A stretch of 64,000 nt of DNA from Echinicola strongylocentroti (GTDB lineage Bacteria; Bacteroidota; Bacteroidia; Cytophagales; Cyclobacteriaceae), in NCBI RefSeq assembly GCF_003260975.1, contig NZ_CP030041.1:1401001-1465000 (forward strand), in the 5' to 3' direction. The translations under genes were made by a program, and so were the position numbers. Under the pieces are notes generated by a model that was not told the DNA's origin, searched no databases, and saw only the letters and a program-made list of their open reading frames with translations. Every line of letters starts with the position of its first letter. Position 1 is the stretch's first letter. Of the stretch, positions 37,626-45,898 are shown one piece after another.

Positions 37626-37656
37626 TTTTAGTTCTTTTTACACTGGGTTTAATATA

Positions 37657-39045
37657 TTAGTCCGATTCTTTTAACCTTTCTTTTAACTGAATGGCATAAC
37701 TGTTTATATAATTTCTGGCCGTAGCATTTACCATGGTCTCAGCAATTTCCATTAAAGCGGCTGCTTTCAGACGGATTATTTCCTGATCATTTTCATTTAA
37801 TGCAAGGAGATAATCAAACGCTTGAACCGCCCATTGAAAGTCTCCTGAATCAAAGGCCTCCAGTGCGTTTGCCCGAAGCTTGTCTTCCCCTCCTGCCATT
37901 GTTGCTATCTTTGTTGCTTCTGCCTTTGGTGATAGCTTGTTCAACGTGACCGGATTGCCATCAAACCATCCCAGATAACCATTAAATATGGACCGGACCG
38001 CCCAGTCAACCCTACCATAATATTCTGTCAAATAAGGCAGGGACGCCAGGTCTTCGGGCAGTTTCACGTACTCTACCAATTGGTCAGGGGTCATGCCTTC
38101 GTTTATGCCTTCTATGGTTTTGTCAAATACGAATTTTATGGCATCATGATAATTGCTTAAAGTCGCTTGTACCTCCTCTTTTCCGATCACGGGACGTGTG
38201 TGCCCGGGCAATAAATATTCCGCACCTTCACTTAGCATTTTTTCTATGCTTTGGTACCAACTCTGCACATCGCGGTATTGTGAACCACGGATGGTATATA
38301 GATTAGGAAACGATTTGTAATAACTGTCGCCACAAAAGAGAATTTTCTGTTCCGGCATCCATACATACATATTATCGTAGGTCTCGCCGGTGGCAGCCAC
38401 CAACTCAAATTTAACACCATCTATTTCTATTTGTTTTCGTTCCTCTGTTAAAAAATGCGTGGGTTCGAATGCCGCGGTTTCTTTTGCACGGGTAAACATG
38501 GTGCGTTGTTTATCTGGCCGGGCAGCAACACCATTGTTAATATGAATGGAGTCCGGGAGGATAATACCTGCCTGTCGTGCCCCACGGACATTGGTGTAAG
38601 TCAAACCTGCTTCTTTCCCTGCGTTCGCTTCGATATTAAACCCTGTATTGTCTCCTAATGCTGCCCTCCTTCCCCAAATCTCCGGATTGCTTCCTTCCGC
38701 TAGAAAAGCCTGAATGCCTCCAAAATGATCTCCGTGGCCATGAGTGATGATAATTCCCTTAATGGGCTTTTTCGTGATTTCTCGAAACCTTGACCGCAAC
38801 GCTTCCATCCGAACTGGGGACATCCCTGCGTCTATTAATATAATCCCAGTTTCCCCTTCAATCATAGCCACATTACTTACATCGTGACCAACGGCAAACC
38901 ATACCTTTTCTTCAATCCTATAAATCTCTGGAACAAACTCCTTGTTTTGTTCCAGTAGACGTCGCGTGGCTTCGGTTTCCTGCGCATGTGCAGTTACTGA
39001 AAAGCCAATTGTGACCATTAATATAGTATATACCCATCTTTGCAT
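37657..39045 (-). CDS. secreted MBL-fold alkyl-sulfatase-like metallo-hydrolase
   Basis: Metallo-beta-lactamase-fold hydrolase with an alkyl-sulfatase dimerization domain (SdsA/YjcS type in layout). Start at 39045 gives MQRWVYTILMVTIGFSVTAHAQ, a clean signal peptide, and avoids overlap with the upstream gene. The dizinc motif is ITHGHGDHFGG (about 100-110 from this start); further metal ligands lie in GETYDN, FCGDSYY and LLPGHTRPVIG. The helical dimerization domain follows (VEYVKLPEDLASLPYLTEYYGRVDWAVRSIFNGYLGWFDG region, about 325-370) and a short TPR-like tail. Known relatives hydrolyse primary alkyl sulfates such as dodecyl sulfate. At 462 residues it lacks the C-terminal sterol-carrier-like domain of SdsA1. 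Inorganic sulfate scavenging is a plausible role. Confidence 0.9.
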   Translation of the reverse strand: MQRWVYTILMVTIGFSVTAHAQETEATRRLLEQNKEFVPEIYRIEEKVWFAVGHDVSNVAMIEGETGIILIDAGMSPVRMEALRSRFREITKKPIKGIIITHGHGDHFGGIQAFLAEGSNPEIWGRRAALGDNTGFNIEANAGKEAGLTYTNVRGARQAGIILPDSIHINNGVAARPDKQRTMFTRAKETAAFEPTHFLTEERKQIEIDGVKFELVAATGETYDNMYVWMPEQKILFCGDSYYKSFPNLYTIRGSQYRDVQSWYQSIEKMLSEGAEYLLPGHTRPVIGKEEVQATLSNYHDAIKFVFDKTIEGINEGMTPDQLVEYVKLPEDLASLPYLTEYYGRVDWAVRSIFNGYLGWFDGNPVTLNKLSPKAEATKIATMAGGEDKLRANALEAFDSGDFQWAVQAFDYLLALNENDQEIIRLKAAALMEIAETMVNATARNYINSYAIQLKERLKESD

Positions 39046-39053
39046 TTGTATCT

Positions 39054-39260
39054 TCACTTTTCCTTCCATTTTAAATTTAGTTCCTCCAGTTCTTTTTCAA
39101 GCCGTTCTGACTTTGCCTTGAACTTTTCCATAGCCTTTTTAAGCTGGACTATTTTCTTAAAAGCTTCTTCATCCTGAACTGCCTGATACGATATATCTCC
39201 TTCTGATTCCTTTATTTTTGACTTGCCTCCACAAAGTGGACATAAGGCTACCTTGCTCAT
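39054..39260 (-). CDS. small zinc-ribbon/coiled-coil protein
   Basis: 68 residues from the ATG at 39260 (MSKVALCPLCGGKSKIKES); an upstream in-frame ATG at 39293 is possible. A single CPLCGG knuckle at 7-12 is followed by a charged helical tail (about 35-68, KKAMEKFKAKSERLEKELEEL) likely to form a coiled coil. Only one CxxC pair is visible, so metal binding would need two molecules. No known function. It ends 8 bp before the metallo-hydrolase start and is probably in one transcript with it. Confidence 0.65.
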   Translation of the reverse strand: MSKVALCPLCGGKSKIKESEGDISYQAVQDEEAFKKIVQLKKAMEKFKAKSERLEKELEELNLKWKEK

Positions 39261-39340
39261 AATTTTGACATTTTTAAGTGAATAAAATTCCAATCGAACA
39301 CAATAAGTAAACTAAAATGGTAAATACCATCCAGCAGTTT

Positions 39341-39529
39341 AACCCGGATTATGCGTTAGGAATCGTAGTGAGAGCTGAAATTGCAAGAAAATCAGTTAGT
39401 TTGGAGGCATTAGCGTAGCACCGCTACGGTTATGCCGAAAACTAATGTGAAACAGCTGATTTTGAAGCAGTTTAAGGTCGCAACACCTGTGCGCCGTGGC
39501 GTAGATAGGCTAATGCATATTCCGGGTTT
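39341..39529 (+). repeat. structured repeat, family B (with 18-bp insertion)
   Basis: 189 bp, beginning AACCCGGATTATGCGTTAGG and ending GGCTAATGCATATTCCGGGT, which form an imperfect terminal inverted repeat. Internally it can form a long hairpin: AATCAGTTAGTTT pairs with AAACTAA-CTGATT, GGCAT with ATGCC, and CGTAGC with GCTACG around ACC. This copy has an 18-bp insertion near the right end (CCTGTGCGCCGTGGCGTA) also seen in 53848-54062 and in part at 57945. Fills most of the 415-bp gap 39261-39675; the rest shows nothing. Confidence 0.88.
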
Positions 39530-39675
39530 AATAATTGGAAAATACCATCAAACTGCATTGTCGCTGGTTCCTATTGTATTACAGCATCAAAGTTAGGAAG
39601 AAGGAGTAGCTGTATAAAGGTAAAAGACGGCTAAAAAATGGTTAATATGAAACCTAAAGCAATATCTTCACTTAT

Positions 39676-40542
39676 TTACATACTGGATTTAAAGCTTTTT
39701 GGCGTCTGTCCTGTCTGTTTTTTAAAAAACTTCGTAAAATTCGTCACTTCATCAAACCCCATTCGATAAGCCACCTCTTTGAGGCTGTTATTTGCACAAA
39801 GAATCGTTCTCTTAATCTCCAATACCACATATTGATCAATAAAATGTTTGGCAGAGTATAACGTAAATCCCTTCACTATCAGGTTCAGATGCTTAGGAGA
39901 AATCGCCATGGTTTCGGCATAGTCTTTTACATTTCTGGTCCTTTGGAAATTCTTTTCCACCAAGTCTTTAAATTGGATGAATTGAGAATAGTGGACGCTA
40001 TCGACCTTGTTGGTCAAAGCAGGATTATTGGAAAACCGCTCCAACTTAAGCAAATAGAGTTCAAGTATTTTTGCCAATATTTCTTTATGTGCATAATGGC
40101 TATTATACTGAAGTTCTTCAAGTAACTGACCAATAAAGGAATCATTAATTGAACTCTTCCCCACTATGGGCTCAGAAAGATGGTAATTATAGAGGTGAGA
40201 GATAAATTCGATGGATGATTGGGAAAAGTACTTTAGCACAAAATCTTCCGTAAACACCACCAAATACCCGTCATAGGTCAGGTCTCCTTGAAAAGCATGA
40301 ACCTGATCTTTGGCTATTTTCACCACTGTCCCTTTTTGAATGGCATATTTTTGTAAATCAACCTGATGAAAACCTTCTCCTTCGGTAACGATCAATAAAG
40401 CAAAAAAACTTATGCGGTGTGGAGCTCTAGGATCATGGTTTGGGTCTTCTTCGATTCTTAAAAACAACTCCGACAAATTAAGCACTTCAATCTCCACCGA
40501 GTCTTTTTTACTCTTAAATGGTATTTGAGGAATATTGATCAT
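39676..40542 (-). CDS. AraC-family transcriptional regulator
   Basis: 288 residues: N-terminal cupin-like sensor (about 1-150; FALLIVTEGEGFHQVDL, KGTVVKIAKDQVHAF) and C-terminal AraC DNA-binding domain with two helix-turn-helix motifs (about 190-285; YAETMAISPKHLNLIVKGFT and LKEVAYRMGFDEVTNFTKFF, ending KKQTGQTPKSFK). Typical of one-component AraC activators that respond to small molecules. Both sides are flanked by family B repeats (39341-39529 and 40615-40785). No neighbour is an obvious target. Confidence 0.94.
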   Translation of the reverse strand: MINIPQIPFKSKKDSVEIEVLNLSELFLRIEEDPNHDPRAPHRISFFALLIVTEGEGFHQVDLQKYAIQKGTVVKIAKDQVHAFQGDLTYDGYLVVFTEDFVLKYFSQSSIEFISHLYNYHLSEPIVGKSSINDSFIGQLLEELQYNSHYAHKEILAKILELYLLKLERFSNNPALTNKVDSVHYSQFIQFKDLVEKNFQRTRNVKDYAETMAISPKHLNLIVKGFTLYSAKHFIDQYVVLEIKRTILCANNSLKEVAYRMGFDEVTNFTKFFKKQTGQTPKSFKSSM

Positions 40543-40614
40543 GCTTGAATAGTCACTTTTTCATAGTTATACGCAATTATGGCACAAAAGGCTTGGGTAT
40601 TTAGCTAATCTTTT

Positions 40615-40785
40615 AACCTGGATTATGCGTTGGGAATCGTAGTGAGAGCTGAAAGTGCAAGAAAATCAGTTAGTTTGGAGGCATTAGCGTAGCACCGCTA
40701 CGGTTATGCCGAAAACTAAAGTGAAACGACTGATTTTGAAGCAGTTTCAGGTCGCAACAGATAGGCTAATGCATATTCCGGGTTT
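40615..40785 (+). repeat. structured repeat, family B
   Basis: 171 bp, nearly identical to 45692-45862 and to 39341-39529 minus its insertion. Left end AACCTGGATTATGCGTTGGG, right end GGCTAATGCATATTCCGGGT. Lies in the 370-bp gap 40543-40912; the remaining bases show no gene or motif. Confidence 0.88.
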
Positions 40786-40912
40786 AATCCGGTTGATACA
40801 CTCATCCACGCCAATCAGCAGTACCTGCGGTTCATCATTCCAATCCATGGATTAGGCAGTCCAGCTAGTTATTTTATAGATCAAAAAACGGCTTTATCCA
40901 TGATTCTTCACA

Positions 40913-41872
40913 TCAATCACTAAACGGACGACTAGAAACCTTATCGTGAGTCGGAAAGTCTACAGGTACTTGCTGGGATACCTCACCAGTGGCAGCCCAC
41001 TCGGTACCACGTAAAAGCGTAGTGATAAAACCTACCCCCTCCATTGACCTTTGGTCGTGTCCCAAGGTGGTGTGAAAAACCCTGCCATCTCCGTAAGAAA
41101 GGGCCATTAGCACTGGCTCATGACGGCCTTCTCCTCCTTCACGTGTCAGGTCTTCACCCGTGGCGAGCACGATCATGTTTTTGGCAGGTCCACGCATATG
41201 GGCATAGCACTCGTCGGGCGCCCCGAGCCATTGACGGGGTAGGCCTTTAGTGATCGCATGTTCCTCTCTGAGTGTAATCTCAAAAGAGTGGCGTTTTCCA
41301 TGGCGACCTGCTGCCCCGGGTGAATGATCCTCTATCCGTTCACCTTCTTCGTTAAAGTACACATATGGGCCCCATTGCTCGTTCCTGCCACCCCAGCCAC
41401 CAATTCCAGTCATTTCATTATAGGCATCCCATCCGGGGAAACTATTATCCGCTGCATGCACAGACACAAAACCTCCCCCATTCTGCACGTATTCTTCAAA
41501 GGCTTTCTGGGTTTCCTCTGGCCAAGGGGCTGCTTTCCAACCAAAATTGGAGATGACCACATCATAATCTAAAAAGCGGGGAGCAAAATCGGGATCAGCT
41601 TTCGGCTCATCAAGGTGCTCACCCGAAACCACATCCACATGATCCAAATAAGCGGCTTGTGATTCCCCTTTCCACAAATATTTTGTACGGGCTACATCTA
41701 CCACAAACAACCCGGTATTCTCCAGGTAGGTTTTCATCATTACAGTGGTCTTAGGCCAAGACTGATGGTTATTTTGACCATCTACGATCAACACGTTGAT
41801 TTTATCTGGTACTTGAAAAGCACTTGACACATGGGCCAATATCAATAAAACAAGACAAAGAGTGTACTTCAT
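40913..41872 (-). CDS. secreted ThuA-domain protein
   Basis: ThuA/trehalose-utilization domain (glutamine-amidotransferase-like fold), 319 residues, signal peptide ending SSAFQ (about 19). Landmarks: INVLIVDGQNNHQSWPKTT (25-43), YVQNGGGFVSVHAADNSFPG (about 131-150, VSVHAA is the family signature), HSFEITLREEHAITKGLP and VFHTTLGHDQRSM. ThuA-type proteins are abundant in Bacteroidota glycan loci; their reaction is not settled, and a link to sugar oxidation/keto-sugar metabolism is only known for some relatives. It stands alone between the AraC gene and the sugar-acid module. Confidence 0.93.
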   Translation of the reverse strand: MKYTLCLVLLILAHVSSAFQVPDKINVLIVDGQNNHQSWPKTTVMMKTYLENTGLFVVDVARTKYLWKGESQAAYLDHVDVVSGEHLDEPKADPDFAPRFLDYDVVISNFGWKAAPWPEETQKAFEEYVQNGGGFVSVHAADNSFPGWDAYNEMTGIGGWGGRNEQWGPYVYFNEEGERIEDHSPGAAGRHGKRHSFEITLREEHAITKGLPRQWLGAPDECYAHMRGPAKNMIVLATGEDLTREGGEGRHEPVLMALSYGDGRVFHTTLGHDQRSMEGVGFITTLLRGTEWAATGEVSQQVPVDFPTHDKVSSRPFSD

Positions 41873-42064
41873 GTTATATGGGTGTTAATTTATCCAGTTA
41901 AACTTACAAAAATGAAAAGTACTTATCCCAATCTCTCCCGTTTTATAAACAGGTGTGATATACTTTTGAACATTTGACTTATTGGCTAAAAGAGATGGCA
42001 TGATTGCTTCATTTTACCGAAGTAGATACCTAAGTTGTAGATTACACAATAGTGCAAGCCCCGC

Positions 42065-43234
42065 TTACCAATTGGTAAAACTTCCATCCCTTCGTCTCAA
42101 ATGAGGCACTTCCAAAAAACGAAACTCTTCCTCCAGCAGCAATGCTTCATTTACTTCCACCCCTAAGCCGACCATCTCGGGAACCTCATACCGGTTTTTC
42201 TTTAATAATGGTTGTTGCGTATATATTCTTGGATCATTGGTCCCCATTTGTTCAGTCTGCGTATTGATTTCTTCCAGCCAATTAAAATTGGTACACGATG
42301 CCGCCAAATGAATGGAAGCTGCTGTGCAAATCGGCCCCAAAGGGTTGTGAGGCATCAGGTCTATATAATGCGCCTCCGCCATGGCCGCCACTTTTTTTGA
42401 CTCCGTCAGCCCACCGACGTTACACACATCCAACCTGATGAACTGGGTCAAATTGCTTTCGATATAAGGCAAAAATTGCCATTTACTGCTAAATTCTTCC
42501 CCAATGGCAAAAGGGACATTGATCAACTGCCTAAGTGAGTGATAGGCTTGTGGGCTTTCATCCCGAATGGGCTCTTCAATAAAATCCAGTGTCCCAGCTG
42601 GCATTTTATGGATGAATGATGCCGTCTCAGGCACTGACAACCTATGGTGGTAATCAATACCAATCACCACACTGTTCCCTACTTTTTTCCTTAGCGCTGT
42701 CACCCATTCCGATAGATGGCCAATGGATTCCCTTGGCTCAAAAGTCCGCCCATCCTCAGAACACTCATACTCTGCTGGTGCCAACCTGAGCACCTTCCAA
42801 CCCGCTTTCAATAATATATCCGCTTTTTCAAACAATTCGTCACGGGATTTAAACCGCAAGGACGCAAAACACTCCACATGCTCTCTTTGCTTGCCTCCCA
42901 AAAGCTCGAAAACGGGAACTTGTAAAAGCTTCCCCTTGATATCGTATAACGCTAGGTCGATTGCTGAGATAGCTGCGGTCAATACCCTACCGCCTTCAAA
43001 ATACTGGCTTCGGTACATCTCCTGCCATGCGGCCTCTATTCGCAAAGGATCTTTCCCCACAAGAAATTCCTTGTAATGGTTTATGGCTCCAATAACGGCT
43101 TGCTCTCGTGTAGAAAGGCCAGATGCTCCCCAACCATACACGCCATTGGTCAATTCGATTTTTACCAAAAGTTGGTTTCCACTACCAATTTTTACTGGAT
43201 AGCAAATGATATTCTCGATTTTCACGCTTTTCAT
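42065..43234 (-). CDS. enolase-superfamily sugar-acid dehydratase (galactonate dehydratase-like)
   Basis: Mandelate-racemase/muconate-lactonizing-enzyme family, 389 residues from the ATG at 43234 (MKSVKIENIICYPVKI), preferred to 43282 because residues before it are not family sequence. Metal and base positions: GIDYHHR (Asp plus His, as in galactonate dehydratase DgoD DFHGR), FIEEPI, IGEEFSSKWQF and MPHNPLGPICTAASIHLA (catalytic His of the barrel). These fit an acid-sugar dehydratase or a 3,6-anhydrogalactonate cycloisomerase, which belongs to the same superfamily. Divergent from the permease-aldolase pair; the products of either activity (2-keto-3-deoxy-galactonate) would feed the aldolase after phosphorylation. 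Confidence 0.88.
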   Translation of the reverse strand: MKSVKIENIICYPVKIGSGNQLLVKIELTNGVYGWGASGLSTREQAVIGAINHYKEFLVGKDPLRIEAAWQEMYRSQYFEGGRVLTAAISAIDLALYDIKGKLLQVPVFELLGGKQREHVECFASLRFKSRDELFEKADILLKAGWKVLRLAPAEYECSEDGRTFEPRESIGHLSEWVTALRKKVGNSVVIGIDYHHRLSVPETASFIHKMPAGTLDFIEEPIRDESPQAYHSLRQLINVPFAIGEEFSSKWQFLPYIESNLTQFIRLDVCNVGGLTESKKVAAMAEAHYIDLMPHNPLGPICTAASIHLAASCTNFNWLEEINTQTEQMGTNDPRIYTQQPLLKKNRYEVPEMVGLGVEVNEALLLEEEFRFLEVPHLRRRDGSFTNW

Positions 43235-43470
43235 GGCTCCGTCTCTTTTTTGATAAAAGTGCATAAAATGTACTGATACCACTAATACAGATTGTCATTT
43301 CTGTCTCACTTATCGCTAAAGTAATAAAATCCAAACTAGACAAAAACTCAACACACCACACCTCATCCGGAATAAACGGGGTTTTAAACGCTTAGCTACG
43401 CATCTTTGAACATATGTGGCAAAAGGATCACTCCGGATCACCTAACTTACTCTTTCATAACAATTCAACA

Positions 43471-44760
43471 ATGACCCATTATTCCAAAAAACGATACAGG
43501 ATATTGGCTATGGTTTTCATTACCGTAGTGATCAACTACCTGGACAGAAGTAATATTTCTGTTGCTGCTTTTGCCATTGCTGAGGACCTCGACATTACGT
43601 CCGTTCAGATGGGCTATATTTTTTCTGCATTTGCGGTTACCTATTCGGCCATGCAGATCCCAGGTGGCATCATTGTCGATTATATAAAACCAAGAGTACT
43701 CTATCCCAGCATCCTTACCTTGTGGTCGCTGGCTACATTGGTGCAGGGATTTTTGAGCTCCCTTGGTGGGTTTATTGCCTGTCGGGCAGCGATCGGGTTT
43801 TTTGAATCCCCTTCTTATCCGGAAAACAATAAAATAATCACGAAATGGTTTCCAGAAAATGAAAGGGCCACCGCCATTGCCATCTACACATCAGGGCAAT
43901 TTATTGGCCTGGCCTTTTTGACTCCAGCACTGGTACTCATACAGGATAAGCTCGGTTGGCGGGGCCTGTTTATCATATCAGGGATCATCGGTATAGTATG
44001 GGCCATTGTGTGGTTTTTCTTTTATAAAGACCCTCCAGAACAAGCCCCAAATGATACAGAAAAACCAGCTACTACTGAGAACAAAAGTGAAGAAAACGAC
44101 ATCACCCCGATAAACCCCTCATTTAAGTGGGACGACCTTAAAGAAGCTTTTATCCACAGGAAATTATGGGGAGTATATATCGGTCAGTTTTGCTTGGGCT
44201 CCCTATTTATTTTCTTCCTTACATGGTTTCCCACTTACTTGGTAAAATACCGGGGCTTGGACTTCATAGAGTCCGGTTTTCTGGCTTCTATTCCGTTTTT
44301 GGCAGCCTTTGCAGGGGTGTTAATATCAGGATTTTCGTCAGACTTCATGGTTAAAAAGGGCTTTTCCAATGAGTTTTCCAGAAAAGCTCCCATTATTTTG
44401 GGAATGGTGCTTTCTACTGGAATTATTGCTGCCAATTTCACGGATAACACCGCTTGGGTCATCACGTTCTTGGCCATAGCATTTTTTGGAAATGGCCTGG
44501 CCTCTATTTCTTGGGTATTTATATCACTACTCTCTCCCAAAAATCTGATCGGGTTAATTGGGGGCGTATTCAACTTCATTGGCGGCTCATCTGCCGCATT
44601 GACTCCGATAATTATAGGCTACTTGGTAGAAGATGGAGATTTCGAACCTGCCCTCTATTTTATAGGTTCCATGGCAACTGTGGGCTTTTTAAGTTATTTA
44701 TTCCTAGTAGGAAAAGTCGAGAGGATCAAACCGAAACTATCCTCTTCAGACTTCAACTAA
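43471..44760 (+). CDS. MFS anion:cation symporter-family sugar-acid permease
   Basis: Major facilitator protein of the ACS family (ExuT/DgoT/GarP-like), about 12 helices. ATG at 43471 (MTHYSKKRYRILAMVFI) gives the normal N-terminus; 43414 adds a non-conserved leader. Signature NYLDRSNISVAAFAIAEDL (27-45) corresponds to the NYxDRxxLS motif of hexuronate and galactonate transporters. A long hydrophilic loop (about 195-225) separates the halves. With the aldolase 24 bp downstream and the dehydratase divergent, import of galactonate, a hexuronate or anhydrogalactonate is the likely role. Confidence 0.92.
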   Translation: MTHYSKKRYRILAMVFITVVINYLDRSNISVAAFAIAEDLDITSVQMGYIFSAFAVTYSAMQIPGGIIVDYIKPRVLYPSILTLWSLATLVQGFLSSLGGFIACRAAIGFFESPSYPENNKIITKWFPENERATAIAIYTSGQFIGLAFLTPALVLIQDKLGWRGLFIISGIIGIVWAIVWFFFYKDPPEQAPNDTEKPATTENKSEENDITPINPSFKWDDLKEAFIHRKLWGVYIGQFCLGSLFIFFLTWFPTYLVKYRGLDFIESGFLASIPFLAAFAGVLISGFSSDFMVKKGFSNEFSRKAPIILGMVLSTGIIAANFTDNTAWVITFLAIAFFGNGLASISWVFISLLSPKNLIGLIGGVFNFIGGSSAALTPIIIGYLVEDGDFEPALYFIGSMATVGFLSYLFLVGKVERIKPKLSSSDFN

Positions 44761-44784
44761 TAATCAACCTAAACACGTTAAAAG

Positions 44785-45435
44785 ATGGAAAAAGAGTTTT
44801 CAGAAGAGAATTTCAAACGTTCGCCCATTATAGGAATATTAAGAGGATATACCTTGGATGACACCCTTCGGATAGCAGAAGTATATCAAAAATCCGGTTT
44901 GACCACATTAGAAATCACCTTAAATACGCCCAATGCACTGGAAATCATATCCAAGACCAGGCACCATTTCGGCTCGGAGTTAAATATTGGTGCAGGCACG
45001 GTCTGCAATCTCGGTGACGTGAACAATGCCCATCAGGCCGGGGCTCAGTTTATGGTCGCCCCGATCACTGATCAGGACGTTATTGCCCAATGTACCTCTA
45101 TCAACACCCCTATATTCCCAGGGGCACTGACTCCTACTGAAATCTACCAAGCATGGGCTGGTGGCGCCCGGATGGTCAAGCTTTTTCCCGGAGGAACATT
45201 CTCCCCCAACTTCATCAAGGATGTCTTGGCCCCACTTGACCAAATCGAAATAATGCCCACTGGTGGAGTGACCTATGAAAATATGAGGGAGTTTCACCAG
45301 GCAGGCGCCAAGGCATTCGGAATGGGAAACAACCTTTTTCTTCCCGACCTTATCAAAAGGAAAGAATGGCAGCTCCTTTCCGAACACTTCACCAAACACC
45401 ATAATCTCGTAAAAGAACTAATGCACCAAGAGTAA
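44785..45435 (+). CDS. KDPG/KDPGal aldolase (Eda/DgoA family)
   Basis: Class I aldolase of 216 residues that cleaves 2-keto-3-deoxy-6-phospho-gluconate or -galactonate to pyruvate and glyceraldehyde 3-phosphate. Conserved sites: GILRG (17-21), catalytic Glu43 in LEITLNTP, GAGTVCN (70-75), TPTEI, and the Schiff-base Lys132 in MVKLFPGG, followed by PTGGV. Complete length for the family. In a galactose-acid context the DgoA/DauD activity on KDPGal is more likely than Eda activity. No kinase for 2-keto-3-deoxygalactonate lies in the window. The 463-bp gap after it (45436-45898) holds a family B repeat and otherwise nothing recognised. Confidence 0.94.
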   Translation: MEKEFSEENFKRSPIIGILRGYTLDDTLRIAEVYQKSGLTTLEITLNTPNALEIISKTRHHFGSELNIGAGTVCNLGDVNNAHQAGAQFMVAPITDQDVIAQCTSINTPIFPGALTPTEIYQAWAGGARMVKLFPGGTFSPNFIKDVLAPLDQIEIMPTGGVTYENMREFHQAGAKAFGMGNNLFLPDLIKRKEWQLLSEHFTKHHNLVKELMHQE

Positions 45436-45691
45436 TCGTGGCTTTTGCTTTTAGTCATTACGGGGGAAAGGCCTTGACCACAATACGGCTATTTCACCTG
45501 CATTTATATGGTCTGTAATCATATAGAACCCATAAAAACACGGTTTATCATGCCGGTTTTCGGCAAAAACATGCCCAATCTTATAATTCTAACCAACTCT
45601 ATTGTTTCTTTTGATTCAATCCATCGTAGGTACTTGTATTTTTAAACCTTCCCGACCATATTATTAGGAACAAGTTGATCTTCTTCCATTT

Positions 45692-45862
45692 AACCCGGAT
45701 TATGCGTTAGGAATCGTAGTGAGAGCTGAAATTGCAAGAAAATCAGTTAGTTTGGAGGCATTAGCGTAGCACCGCTACGGTTATGCCGAAAACTAAAGTG
45801 AAACGGCTGATTTTGAAGCAGTTTCAGGTCGCAACAGATAGGCTAATGCATATTCCGGGTTT
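45692..45862 (+). repeat. structured repeat, family B
   Basis: 171 bp with left end AACCCGGATTATGCGTTAGG and right end GGCTAATGCATATTCCGGGT; same internal hairpin as the other copies. Differs from 40615-40785 at only a few positions. It ends 36 bp before the start of the next gene. Confidence 0.88.
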
Positions 45863-45898
45863 AATTGATCTGATGGGAATAATAAAGAAATATCACCT

